Of a DNA stretch of 64,000 nucleotides, positions 37,096-46,204 are shown in pieces. The position numbers were made by a program, and so were the translations under genes. The notes under the pieces are model-generated. The model made no database searches, had not been told where the DNA came from, and saw only the letters and a program-made list of their open reading frames with translations. Numbering within the stretch: position 1 is the stretch's first letter; the number at the start of each line of letters is the position of its first letter. This stretch comes from an uncultured Oscillospiraceae bacterium (GTDB lineage: Bacteria > Bacillota > Clostridia > Oscillospirales > Oscillospiraceae), in the NCBI GenBank assembly GCA_947588605.1, contig CANPYK010000003.1, positions 55,419 to 119,418 of the forward strand, in the 5' to 3' direction.

Positions 37096-38436
37096 TTAAA
37101 ACATGCCGCGCCGTTTCCCGCCGCCCAGGAATCCCGGCAACCGCCCCTTGGACATCTTGCGCGTGAGGTCGCGCATCATGTCGTACTGCTTCAAAAGCCG
37201 GTTGACGTCCACCACCTCGGTGCCGGAGCCCGCGGCGATGCGTTTTTTCCGGGAGGAGTTGATGATGGAGGGGTCGTTGCGCTCCCTTTGCGTCATGGAG
37301 AGGATGATGGCCTCGGTGCGGACCATCTGGCGCTCGTCCAGCTTCGCCCCGGCCATGGCCTTGCCCAGATTGCCGGGGAGCATTCCGGCGATGTCATTAA
37401 GGCCCCCCATTTCTTTAAGCTGCTGGAGCTGGTCGTAGTAGTCCTGGAGGGTGAAGGCGTTTTTCCGCATCTTCTCCGCCAGCTCCCGGGCCTTTTTCTC
37501 GTCAAAGCTCTGCTCGGCCTTCTCGATGAGCGTCAGCATGTCGCCCATGCCCAGGATCCGGCTGGCCATGCGGTCGGGGTGGAAGGGCTCGATGGCGTCC
37601 AGCTTCTCGCCGGTGCCGCAGAACTTGATGGGCTTGCCCGTCACCGCCCGGACCGAGAGGGCCGCGCCGCCCCGGGCGTCGCCGTCGAGCTTCGTGAGCA
37701 TGACGCCGGTGATGCCCAGCGCCCCGTCGAAGGCCGTGGCGGCGTTGACGGCGTCCTGGCCGGTCATGGCGTCCACCACCAGCAAAATTTCGTCGGGCTC
37801 CACGGCGCGCTTGATGTTTTTAAGCTCGTCCATGAGCGCCTCGTCAATGTGGAGCCGCCCGGCGGTGTCCAGGATCACCAGGTCGTTGCCGTTCTTCTTG
37901 GCGTGGTCCACGGCGGCCTTGGCGATCTTCACCGGGTCCTCCGTGCCCATCTGAAAGACGGGGATGCCGAGCTGCGCCCCCACCGTCTCCAGCTGCTTGA
38001 TGGCGGCGGGGCGGTAGATGTCGCAGGCCACGAGGAGCGGCCGGCGGCCGTTCTGCTTGCGGATGAGGGCCGCGAGCTTGGCCCCGTTGGTGGTCTTGCC
38101 CGCGCCCTGAAGGCCCACCAGCATCACCACGGTGAGGCCCCTGGAGGACACGTTGAGCTTGGCGGTGGTGGTGCCCATGAGCCGGATCAGCTCTTCGTTC
38201 ACGATCTTGATGACCATCTGGGCCGGGGTGAGGGATTCCAGCACCTCCACGCCCACGCACCGGTCGGAGCAGGTCCGCACGAACTCCCGGACCACCTTGT
38301 AGCTCACGTCGGCCTCCAGAAGCGCCAGGCGCACCTCGCGCATGGCCTCCTTGATGTCCTCCTCGGAGAGCCGCCCCTTGCCCCGGAGCTTTTTAAAGAC
38401 GTTGCCCAGTCTGTCGGACAGGGATTCAAAAGCCAT
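37096..38436 (-). CDS. ffh: Signal recognition particle protein Ffh
   Basis: GTPase that targets nascent membrane and secreted proteins to FtsY and SecYEG. 446 residues: N domain (about 1-85), G domain with GLQGAGKTT (G1), DTAGRLHID (G3) and TKLDGDARGG, then a Met-rich M domain (about 300-446) that binds SRP RNA and signal peptides. ATG 38436 follows the ylxM stop by 2 bp, with GGAG inside ylxM. The spacing suggests tight co-expression with YlxM. The SRP RNA gene was not found in the window. Confidence 0.97.
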   Translation of the reverse strand: MAFESLSDRLGNVFKKLRGKGRLSEEDIKEAMREVRLALLEADVSYKVVREFVRTCSDRCVGVEVLESLTPAQMVIKIVNEELIRLMGTTTAKLNVSSRGLTVVMLVGLQGAGKTTNGAKLAALIRKQNGRRPLLVACDIYRPAAIKQLETVGAQLGIPVFQMGTEDPVKIAKAAVDHAKKNGNDLVILDTAGRLHIDEALMDELKNIKRAVEPDEILLVVDAMTGQDAVNAATAFDGALGITGVMLTKLDGDARGGAALSVRAVTGKPIKFCGTGEKLDAIEPFHPDRMASRILGMGDMLTLIEKAEQSFDEKKARELAEKMRKNAFTLQDYYDQLQQLKEMGGLNDIAGMLPGNLGKAMAGAKLDERQMVRTEAIILSMTQRERNDPSIINSSRKKRIAAGSGTEVVDVNRLLKQYDMMRDLTRKMSKGRLPGFLGGGKRRGMF

Positions 38437-38438
38437 AG

Positions 38439-38792
38439 TCAGTCTCCGTTCAGCCGCCCGAGTCCGGCGAAGAGCTCCTCCGCCAGCGCCCGGGCCTCGC
38501 CGTCTGTCAATTCCACGAGCCTCCCGGCCGTCTCCCTGAGAGCCGCCACGGTCTCCCGCCGCTCCCGGAACCGCCGGACGACGCCGGTCTTCTCCTCATA
38601 CTCACGCAAAAGCGCCTCGCACCGCACCAGCACGGCCCGCACCCCCTGGGGGGAGATGCCCTTCAGGTCCGCGATCTCCCGGAGGCTCAGGTCGTCGGAG
38701 TAGTAGAGCTCAAAATACTCCCGCTGGGTGGCGGTCAAAAGCTCGCCGTAGAAGTCATAGAGAAGCGTCAGCTCGTAGGTCTTGTCGTCCAT
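38439..38792 (-). CDS. ylxM: YlxM-family (UPF0122) helix-turn-helix protein
   Basis: 117 residues, sigma-region-4-like HTH (YFELYYSDDLSLREIADLKG, then GVRAVLVRCEALLREYE). It is the common partner gene of ffh and a proposed modulator of SRP. ATG 38792 is preferred over GTG 38801 because AGGTGAAGG lies just upstream. It is the first gene of the operon, under a perfect consensus promoter. Confidence 0.92.
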   Translation of the reverse strand: MDDKTYELTLLYDFYGELLTATQREYFELYYSDDLSLREIADLKGISPQGVRAVLVRCEALLREYEEKTGVVRRFRERRETVAALRETAGRLVELTDGEARALAEELFAGLGRLNGD

Positions 38793-38834
38793 TTCCTTCA
38801 CCTATAAAGCGTTTTCACTTTATAATGCGGGTTT

Positions 38835-38863
38835 ATTATACACACCCCCGCCCCCTTTGTCAA
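38835..38863 (-). promoter_or_regulatory. Consensus sigma-A promoter of ylxM-ffh-rpsP-khpA
   Basis: Minus strand TTGACA (38863-38858), 17 nt G-rich spacer, TATAAT (38840-38835). It perfectly matches the consensus, as expected for SRP and ribosomal genes. Confidence 0.85.
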
Positions 38864-38938
38864 GGAATATTTTTTCTCCTTTGGGCAGATAATAGGAAGA
38901 ACGGAAATAGACCCCAATTTACCCAAGGAGGAACGCCT

Positions 38939-41900
38939 ATGCGTGACGCCGACACCGGCCTTTATATGGAAAACTCCACCCTCGGCAACTTTGCCCGGAA
39001 CACCGCCTCGGCGCTGGAGCCGGAGGGGACGGTGCGCCCCGCCGCGGAGTGCGCCGGGATCTACGCCGCTCTGCGCGCCCTGCGCGCCCGCCTCACCCCC
39101 CGGACGAACGCGGGGGAGACAAGCGAGGCGGCGGAGTGGTTTTCGGACAACTGGTACATCGCCGAGCGGGAGGGAAAGGCCGCCGCCCGGGCCCTCCGGG
39201 CCGCCGGACGTCTTCCCCGGGCCGCGGGGACGAAGCGGGCCTGCGTTGCCCTGGCCGCCGGGGCGCTGGTGCGCTCGGGGCGGGGCGAGGTGACGGGCGA
39301 GCGCCTGGAGCTTTTCCTCACCGAGTACCAGAAGACCCGGCCCCTTACGGAGCGTGAGCTTTCCGTCTTCCTCCCCGCCGTCATGGCGGAGGAGTGCGCG
39401 TTTCTCGCCGGCGTCCCCCAGGAGGGCGCGGACGCGGCCCTGCTCATGAAAAACATCTTCACCACCCTCCGGACTCTCTCCACCCAGGACCTCTCGGACA
39501 TCCTGGAGCGGGTGGACCTGACGGAGGCGGCGCTGAGGACCGACCCCGCCGGCGTCTACCCCCGGATGGACGAGGACACCCGCCGGGACTACCGCCGGGA
39601 GCTTTCGCGCCTGGCCCAAAAGCGCCGCGTCACGGAGCCGGAGGCGGCGAGGCTTGTGCTGGAGCTTGCCCAAAAGGGCCCGGAGCGCCACGTGGGCCAC
39701 TATATTTTCGAGCGCCCCCTGGGGGAGCCCAAACGTGCGCGCACCGGCGAGGGGTATGTCGCCGTTCTCGCCCTTGTCACCCTCTTCTTTGCCCTCCTCA
39801 CCGGCGTGCTGACGAACTCGGTGTGGGCGGCGCTTTTGGCGCTCCTGCCCGTCTCCGAGCTTGTGAAGGCGGCGCTGGACGCCCTCTTACTGCGCCTCGT
39901 CAAGCCCCGTCGGCTTCCCCGGCTGGAGCTGGAGGGCGGCATCCCCCAGTCCGCCGGGACGCTGTGCGTCATCTCGGCGCTCCTCACCAAGGAGCGGGAC
40001 GGGGAGAAGTACGCCCGGCTTTTGGAGGAGTACCGCCTTGCCAACCGGGACGCCGGGGAACACCTAACTTTCGGCATCCTGGCGGACCTTCCCGAGGCCA
40101 AGACCCGCCGCACCGGGGAGGACGGGCCGGTCCTTTCCAAGGCCAAGGCCGCCGTGGAGGCGCTCAACCGCCGCTATGGCGGCGGCTTCTATCTTTTCTG
40201 CCGGGAGCGGGAGCAAAGCGTCTCCGACGGCGTCTACCGGGGCCGGGAGCGCAAGCGCGGGGCCATCGAGGCGCTGACAAAGCTCCTCTCCGGCGAGGAA
40301 AGCGAGCTCAAGGTCCTCGCCGGCGACCGTGACGCCCTCCGGGGCCTTCCCTTCCTCCTCACCCTGGACGCGGACACGCGCCTTGCGGCGGGGTCGGCCC
40401 GGGAGCTGGTGGGCGCGGCCCTGCACCCCCTCAATACCCCAAAAATCGACGAAAAGCTGGGCCGCGTCGTCTCCGGGTACGGCATCCTGGAACCCCGGGT
40501 GGGGGTGGACCTCCAGAGCGCCAACCGCAGTGATTTTTCCCGCCTCTTTGCCGGGGTGGGGGGCGTGGACCCCTACGGCTCGGCGGTGTCCGACCTCTAT
40601 CAGGACCTCTTTTCCCAGGGCACCTTCATGGGCAAGGGCCTCATCAACGTCCCCGTCTACCGCCGGGTGCTGGAGGGCGTTTTCCCGAAGGAGGCCGTCC
40701 TCTCCCACGACATCCTGGAGGGGGCGTATCTGGGCTGCGGCATTATGTCCGACGTGGAGCTCACCGACGGCTGGCCCTATAAGGTCACGAGCTTCTTTGC
40801 CCGCCAGGAGCGCTGGACCCGGGGCGACTGGCAGAATTTAGGCTGGTGTACCCGCTGGGTCCGGGCCGGGGACGGCTCCCGGCGGCGCAACACGCTGTCG
40901 GCGCTGTCCCGCTTTAAGCTCTTCGACAACCTGCGCCGGAGCATGACGGCCCCGGCGGCGCTCATAAACCTCCTTCTCTGGGCGGCGTTCCCCTCTGCCG
41001 GGACGGCCGCCGCCGGGATTTTAGGGCTGGCCTCTGTACTCTCCGGGGCGCTTTTGGAGTGGGCGGAGGGGCTTTTGCGCCACGACGGGTCCGCCCGCGT
41101 CCGCTACCAGTCCGCCGTCCTGCCGGGACCCGGCGGGACCGTCATGCGCTCCTTGACGCGCCTTATGCTCCTGCCGGCGGAGGGGTGGAACCAGCTTCGC
41201 GCCGCCGCCACGGCGCTGTGGCGGATGTACGTGACGCGCCGCCGCCGCCTTGCCTGGGTGACCTCCGGGGACGCGGAGCGCCGGCACGGCAACACGGTCC
41301 CTGTCAACTACCGGGAGCTCCTGGCCTGCCCCGTCGCGGCGGTCCTCCTGGTCCTCTTCGCCCAAAGCCCCGTCTTTTGGGCGGCGGCGCTGGTGTGGGC
41401 CTTCACGCCCCTCTACGCCTGGGCGCTGAGCCGGGAGCTTGCCGGCCGCCGCCGGGTGCGTCCGGAGGACCGGGCGTATCTCCTGACCCGCGCCGGGGAG
41501 ATCTGGAAATTCTTCGCCGACCACCTCACCGCCGGGGACAATTACCTGCCCCCGGACAACGTCCAGCTCTCGCCCCACTTAGGTCCGGCCCACCGCACCA
41601 GCCCCACCAACATCGGCCTCGCGCTCCTCTCGTGTCTGGCGGCGGCGGACCTGGGGCTCATCGACGACCGGGAGGCGTCGGAGCGCGTGAAGCGTACCCT
41701 CGAAAGCGTAGAAAAGGCGGAAAAATGGCGGGGACACCTCTATAACTGGATGGACACCCGCACCCTCGCCCCCCTGGAGCCCCGCTACGTCTCCGTGGTG
41801 GACAGCGGGAACCTTACCGGCGCGCTCATCGCCCTCAAAACGTGGTTCGAGGCCCACAACGACGTCGAAGCCGCCGGAAGATGCGAAAAACTTGTGGAAA

Positions 41901-44900
41901 ATGTGGATTTCACGTGCCTTTTCGACAAAAAACGTAAGCTTTTCCACATCGGCTGGGACTTTTTGAAGGACGCCCCCTCGGAGGGGTGGTACGATCTTCT
42001 GGCCAGCGAGGCACGGGAGACGAGCTTCATCGCCGTGGCCTTGGGCCAGGTCCCACGCCGCCACTGGCGGCGTCTGGGGCGAGCGCGGGTGGCGCTGGAT
42101 CGCTACTCCGGCATGGCCAGCTGGACGGGGACCATGTTCGAGTACCTGATGCCCAACCTTCTCCTGCCCTGTGAGCCGGCCAGCCTCCTCTATGAGAGCG
42201 CCCGCTTTTGTCTCTACGCCCAAAAGCGCGCCCACCCGGGCAAGCCCTGGGGCATCTCGGAGAGCTGCTTCTACGCCTTCGACCCCGGCCTTGCCTACCG
42301 CTACAAGGCCCACGGCGTCCAGTGCTTGGCCCTCAAGCGGGGCATGGGCGCGGAGACGGTCGTTTCGCCCTATTCGACCTACCTGGCCCTCCCCCTGGAC
42401 CCCGCCCGCGCCTCGGATAACCTCCGCAGGCTGGGGGCCCTGGGCGCGCTGGGGCCTTACGGCCACATAGAGGCGCTGGACTTCACCCCCGCCCGGACCC
42501 GGACGGGCAAGCCGGAGGCGGTGCGCACCTATATGGCCCACCACCTGGGCATGAGTCTCGTCGCCATCGCCAACACCCTGTGCGACGACGTGTTCTCCCG
42601 GCGCTTCATGGCCGACCGGCGCATGGCGGCCTTCCGGGAGCTTCTGGAGGAGCGCCTGCCCACGGGCCGCCTCACCCTCCGCCAGCCGCCCAGGGACATC
42701 CCGGCGGCGCCCGACCGGCGGGAGGCCCAGGGCGTCAGCCGCGCCTTCACCACCCTTTGCGAATCGGCCCCGGCTTGCCTGCCTCTGGCCGCCGGGGAGT
42801 ACGCCCTGCTCTTTGCCGAGACGGGGAAGACCCGCTCCCGTTGGCGTGGCCTGGAGCTCACCGCCTTCGATCCGGATCCCGAGGGGGAGGCGGGGATGGA
42901 GATCTTATTACGCACCCCGGCGGGGACCCTCCCCGTGGCCCCGGCCCGGCCGGGGGCGGCCAAATACGCCTGTGAGCTCACGGACCTCTACGGCCGCCTC
43001 CGGGCCAAGGCCCTGGGCTATACCGCCGCCCTCACCGTCACCGTCCCGCCCAGCGGCGCCGGCGAGGTGCGCACCCTGGACATCGCCGCCCCGGCGGGCG
43101 TCTCCGAGGTGACGGCGGTGGTGTCCTTCGAGCCGGTCTTGCGCCGCCGCGCCGACTACGAGGCCCACCCGGCCTTCAACCGCCTGACGCTGGAGGCGAG
43201 GCTGGAGGACGGGGCCCTCACCGTCGCCCGCCGCAGCCGCGCCGGGGAGGCCCCGGCGGCCCTGGCCCTGGCCGCCGACCGGGAGCTCACCGCCGCCACC
43301 CACCGGGGCAGGGGAGAGCCCCCTGAGTCCGGGGAGCTTCTGCCCTATTCCCCGGACATGCGTGTGGGCGTGGCCGTGACCGTCCCCCTCCGCCAGGGCC
43401 GGGGCCGCGTCACCTTCGCCCTGGCCGCCGGGGAGACGGCGGCGGAGGCCGCCCGGGCCGCCCGCCGGATGATCCGCGCCCCGGAGCCGGAGCCTTTGAG
43501 CCGTCTCGCCGCCGCGGCGCTGATGCTGGGCATGAAGCCCTCCGACACCCGCGCCGCCCTGGACCTCATCACGCCTCTGCTCTTCGGCGGCGAGAACCGG
43601 AAGCGGCCGGACCTGGGCCGGGAGGAGCTGTGGCGCGTGGGCCTCTCCGGCGACCTGCCCATCCTCGCCGCCCGGATCCCCGACGCCGATGCCATTCCGG
43701 CGGCGCTGGACCTTGTGCGCCGCCACGCGCTCTTAGCGGAAAACGGCGTGGAGGCGGACCTCCTTCTGGTCCTCACCGACCACGGCGACTACGCCGCCGC
43801 CCAGCGCACCGCTATCGCCGACCTTCTCCGCCGGCTGGGCCGGGAATCCACTCTGGACGCTCCCGGCGGGGTGCGTCTCGTCTCCGACCCGGTCCCGGCG
43901 CTGGAGCTGGCGGAGGTGAAGGTGGACCTCACGGCCCCCTGGACACCCCCCGAAAGACCCCTCTCGGACCCCCGTCCGAGACCCCTCTATACCCCCTCCG
44001 GCACCTCCGTAGCATACCGCCGAGGGGCCTCCGACCAGGTCCTGATCGCCCTCCAAAACACCCTTCCGCCGGCGGCGTGGTCCCATATCCTGACAAATCC
44101 CACCTACGGCTTCCTGGCCACCGAGTGCGGCGCGGGGTTCCAGTGGTCCCAAAATTCCCGGCTTTACAAGATAAGCCCCTGGGTCAACGACGAGCGAAAA
44201 ACCGAGGGCCCGGAGACGCTGAAGCTCTTAGGGCCCCAAGGGGAGGAGAGCCTCTTTGCCGACGGCGGGCCCGCCCCCGCGCTCATCGAGTACGGCTTCG
44301 GCTGGGCCCGCTGGGAGCGGGACTTCGGCTCTGTCAAATCCCGCCTCACCGCCTTCGTCCCCTGGGAGGTCAACGCCCGGGTCATGGTGCTGGAGCTTAA
44401 CGGGGAATTGGAAAATCTAACCGTCTCCTATGCCTGCAAGCTCCTCCTGGGGGAGAGCGGGAAGGACGCCAAATTTGTGCGGATTTCCTTTGAAAACGGG
44501 GCGTTTACCGCCAAAACGACTACCGGGGCGTTCAAAAATTCCCCCTACACCCTCCTGACCTCCGCCCCGGCGCAAAACGCCTCCGCCGGCGCTACCCTGG
44601 CCTTCACCCTCCCCGCCTCGCCGCGCCTGGTGATTGTTTCCGGCTGTGACAAGCGGCAGAAGCTGGAAGCCGCCCTCCGGGCCGCCGACCGGCTTCTGGA
44701 GGAGACGAAGGCCCGCTGGCAGGCTTTGACCTCCGCCCTGCGGGTGGAGACGCCGGAGCCGAAACTAGATGCCTACCTCAACGGCTGGGCGCTCTACCAG
44801 ACCCGGGCCGCGCGGCTTTTGGCCCGCACGGGCCTTTACCAGAACGGCGGGGCGGTGGGGTTCCGGGACCAGCTCCAGGACGCCGCCGCCATGACCTTGG

Positions 44901-46204
44901 TGGACCGGGAGCCGGCGGTCTGGCAGCTGCGGCAGGCCGCCGCCCACCAGTACGCCGAGGGGGACGTGATGCACTGGTGGCACCCCACGCCCGAGGGCGA
45001 CCGGGGCGTGCGGACCAGGTGCTCGGACGACCTTCTGTGGCTCGTCTGGGCGCTCCACGACTATGTCATTCGCACCGGGGACACGGACATTTTGAGGGCC
45101 CGGGAGCCCTACCGCCTCTCCGCGCCCCTGGAGGCGGGGGAGCGGGACCGCTACGAGCGGCCGGAGGTCGACGCCGAGACGGACACGCTCCTTCATCACG
45201 CCCTCCGGGCCGTCACGTGCTTCCTGCGCCGGGGGACGGGGGCCCACGGCCTGGCGCTGATGCTGGGCGGGGACTGGAACGACGGCATGGACCGGGTGGG
45301 AGCCGACGGCCGGGGCGAGAGCGTCTGGCTCACCTTCTTCGGCGCCATGGCCCTCCAAAATATGGCGGAGCTTTGCGAAAAGGCCGGCGAGGGCGCAAAA
45401 GCCGGGGAGCTTCGCGCCGCCGCCGGCCGGTATCTCCGGGCCGCCGAGGGGGCCTTCGCCGGGGAGTGGTACCTGCGGGGCTTCTACGGCGACGGGGCGC
45501 CCCTGGGCGCGCCGGGGGACGATACGTGCGCGCTGGACAGCGTGGCCCAAAGCTTCGCCTTCTTCGCCGGGGCCGACCGGGTGCGTGTCAAACGGGCCCT
45601 TCGGGCCGCCGCCGCGCGGCTTTTCGACCCCGAGAGCGGCACCGTTGCCCTCTTCGACCCGCCCTTTGACAAGGGGGAGCGGGACCCGGGCTATATCGCC
45701 TCCTACGCCCCCGGCACCCGGGAGAACGGCGGCCAGTACACCCACGCCGCCGTGTGGCTGGCCATGGCGCTTCTGGAGTGCGGCGAGCGGGAGACAGGCG
45801 CGCGCCTTCTCGCCGCCCTCTCCCCCTGGGGGCGGGACGTGGACACCTACGCCGCCGAGCCCTACGTCCTGGCCGCCGATGTCTACCGCGCCCCCGGCCT
45901 TACGGGCCGCGGCGGCTGGAGCTGGTACACCGGCTCCGCCGGCTGGTATTTCCGCGCCGTCACCGAGTCCCTCTTCGGCCTGCGCCTTCGGGACGGCGTC
46001 CTCACCGTAAAGCCAAACCTGCCCGACGCCATGCTCCCCGCCAGCCTCACCCTGCGCCTGGAGACGGGCGACATCGCCGTCAACTGCTACCCCGAGGGCA
46101 TCCTCGTCAACGGCGAGCCCTACCGGGGAGAGGGGATACGGGTGTTCGGGGAGAGGGAGACGGCGGGGAACGGGCGGACACATGGGTCCGCCCCTACGGT
46201 GTAA
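38939..46204 (+). CDS. Cyclic beta-1,2-glucan synthase-like protein (GT84-GH189-GH94)
   Basis: 2,421-residue membrane protein resembling NdvB/Cgs. Order: N-terminal region with membrane helices (about 272-321); GT84 glycosyltransferase with LLTLDADTRL (about 473); more helices (about 673-715 and 791-832); glycoamylase-like domain assigned to GH189 cyclisation (from about 855, SPTNIGLALLS); beta-rich middle; C-terminal GH94 phosphorylase-like domain with LMLGGDWNDGMDRVG (about 2108). The known enzymes make cyclic beta-1,2-glucan from UDP-glucose. ATG 38939 follows AAGGAGG; the open frame upstream is non-coding. The final residues are encoded by a REP-like palindrome. It is a single-gene unit. 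Confidence 0.88.
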   Translation: MRDADTGLYMENSTLGNFARNTASALEPEGTVRPAAECAGIYAALRALRARLTPRTNAGETSEAAEWFSDNWYIAEREGKAAARALRAAGRLPRAAGTKRACVALAAGALVRSGRGEVTGERLELFLTEYQKTRPLTERELSVFLPAVMAEECAFLAGVPQEGADAALLMKNIFTTLRTLSTQDLSDILERVDLTEAALRTDPAGVYPRMDEDTRRDYRRELSRLAQKRRVTEPEAARLVLELAQKGPERHVGHYIFERPLGEPKRARTGEGYVAVLALVTLFFALLTGVLTNSVWAALLALLPVSELVKAALDALLLRLVKPRRLPRLELEGGIPQSAGTLCVISALLTKERDGEKYARLLEEYRLANRDAGEHLTFGILADLPEAKTRRTGEDGPVLSKAKAAVEALNRRYGGGFYLFCREREQSVSDGVYRGRERKRGAIEALTKLLSGEESELKVLAGDRDALRGLPFLLTLDADTRLAAGSARELVGAALHPLNTPKIDEKLGRVVSGYGILEPRVGVDLQSANRSDFSRLFAGVGGVDPYGSAVSDLYQDLFSQGTFMGKGLINVPVYRRVLEGVFPKEAVLSHDILEGAYLGCGIMSDVELTDGWPYKVTSFFARQERWTRGDWQNLGWCTRWVRAGDGSRRRNTLSALSRFKLFDNLRRSMTAPAALINLLLWAAFPSAGTAAAGILGLASVLSGALLEWAEGLLRHDGSARVRYQSAVLPGPGGTVMRSLTRLMLLPAEGWNQLRAAATALWRMYVTRRRRLAWVTSGDAERRHGNTVPVNYRELLACPVAAVLLVLFAQSPVFWAAALVWAFTPLYAWALSRELAGRRRVRPEDRAYLLTRAGEIWKFFADHLTAGDNYLPPDNVQLSPHLGPAHRTSPTNIGLALLSCLAAADLGLIDDREASERVKRTLESVEKAEKWRGHLYNWMDTRTLAPLEPRYVSVVDSGNLTGALIALKTWFEAHNDVEAAGRCEKLVENVDFTCLFDKKRKLFHIGWDFLKDAPSEGWYDLLASEARETSFIAVALGQVPRRHWRRLGRARVALDRYSGMASWTGTMFEYLMPNLLLPCEPASLLYESARFCLYAQKRAHPGKPWGISESCFYAFDPGLAYRYKAHGVQCLALKRGMGAETVVSPYSTYLALPLDPARASDNLRRLGALGALGPYGHIEALDFTPARTRTGKPEAVRTYMAHHLGMSLVAIANTLCDDVFSRRFMADRRMAAFRELLEERLPTGRLTLRQPPRDIPAAPDRREAQGVSRAFTTLCESAPACLPLAAGEYALLFAETGKTRSRWRGLELTAFDPDPEGEAGMEILLRTPAGTLPVAPARPGAAKYACELTDLYGRLRAKALGYTAALTVTVPPSGAGEVRTLDIAAPAGVSEVTAVVSFEPVLRRRADYEAHPAFNRLTLEARLEDGALTVARRSRAGEAPAALALAADRELTAATHRGRGEPPESGELLPYSPDMRVGVAVTVPLRQGRGRVTFALAAGETAAEAARAARRMIRAPEPEPLSRLAAAALMLGMKPSDTRAALDLITPLLFGGENRKRPDLGREELWRVGLSGDLPILAARIPDADAIPAALDLVRRHALLAENGVEADLLLVLTDHGDYAAAQRTAIADLLRRLGRESTLDAPGGVRLVSDPVPALELAEVKVDLTAPWTPPERPLSDPRPRPLYTPSGTSVAYRRGASDQVLIALQNTLPPAAWSHILTNPTYGFLATECGAGFQWSQNSRLYKISPWVNDERKTEGPETLKLLGPQGEESLFADGGPAPALIEYGFGWARWERDFGSVKSRLTAFVPWEVNARVMVLELNGELENLTVSYACKLLLGESGKDAKFVRISFENGAFTAKTTTGAFKNSPYTLLTSAPAQNASAGATLAFTLPASPRLVIVSGCDKRQKLEAALRAADRLLEETKARWQALTSALRVETPEPKLDAYLNGWALYQTRAARLLARTGLYQNGGAVGFRDQLQDAAAMTLVDREPAVWQLRQAAAHQYAEGDVMHWWHPTPEGDRGVRTRCSDDLLWLVWALHDYVIRTGDTDILRAREPYRLSAPLEAGERDRYERPEVDAETDTLLHHALRAVTCFLRRGTGAHGLALMLGGDWNDGMDRVGADGRGESVWLTFFGAMALQNMAELCEKAGEGAKAGELRAAAGRYLRAAEGAFAGEWYLRGFYGDGAPLGAPGDDTCALDSVAQSFAFFAGADRVRVKRALRAAAARLFDPESGTVALFDPPFDKGERDPGYIASYAPGTRENGGQYTHAAVWLAMALLECGERETGARLLAALSPWGRDVDTYAAEPYVLAADVYRAPGLTGRGGWSWYTGSAGWYFRAVTESLFGLRLRDGVLTVKPNLPDAMLPASLTLRLETGDIAVNCYPEGILVNGEPYRGEGIRVFGERETAGNGRTHGSAPTV
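46172..46197 (-). repeat. GTAG-headed palindrome inside the 3' end of the glucan synthase gene
   Basis: GGGCGGAC/GTCCGCCC arms plus CTAC. The same unit occurs in intergenic DNA at 29729-29754 and 36085-36110. Here it encodes the last residues before the stop at 46204. Confidence 0.75.
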
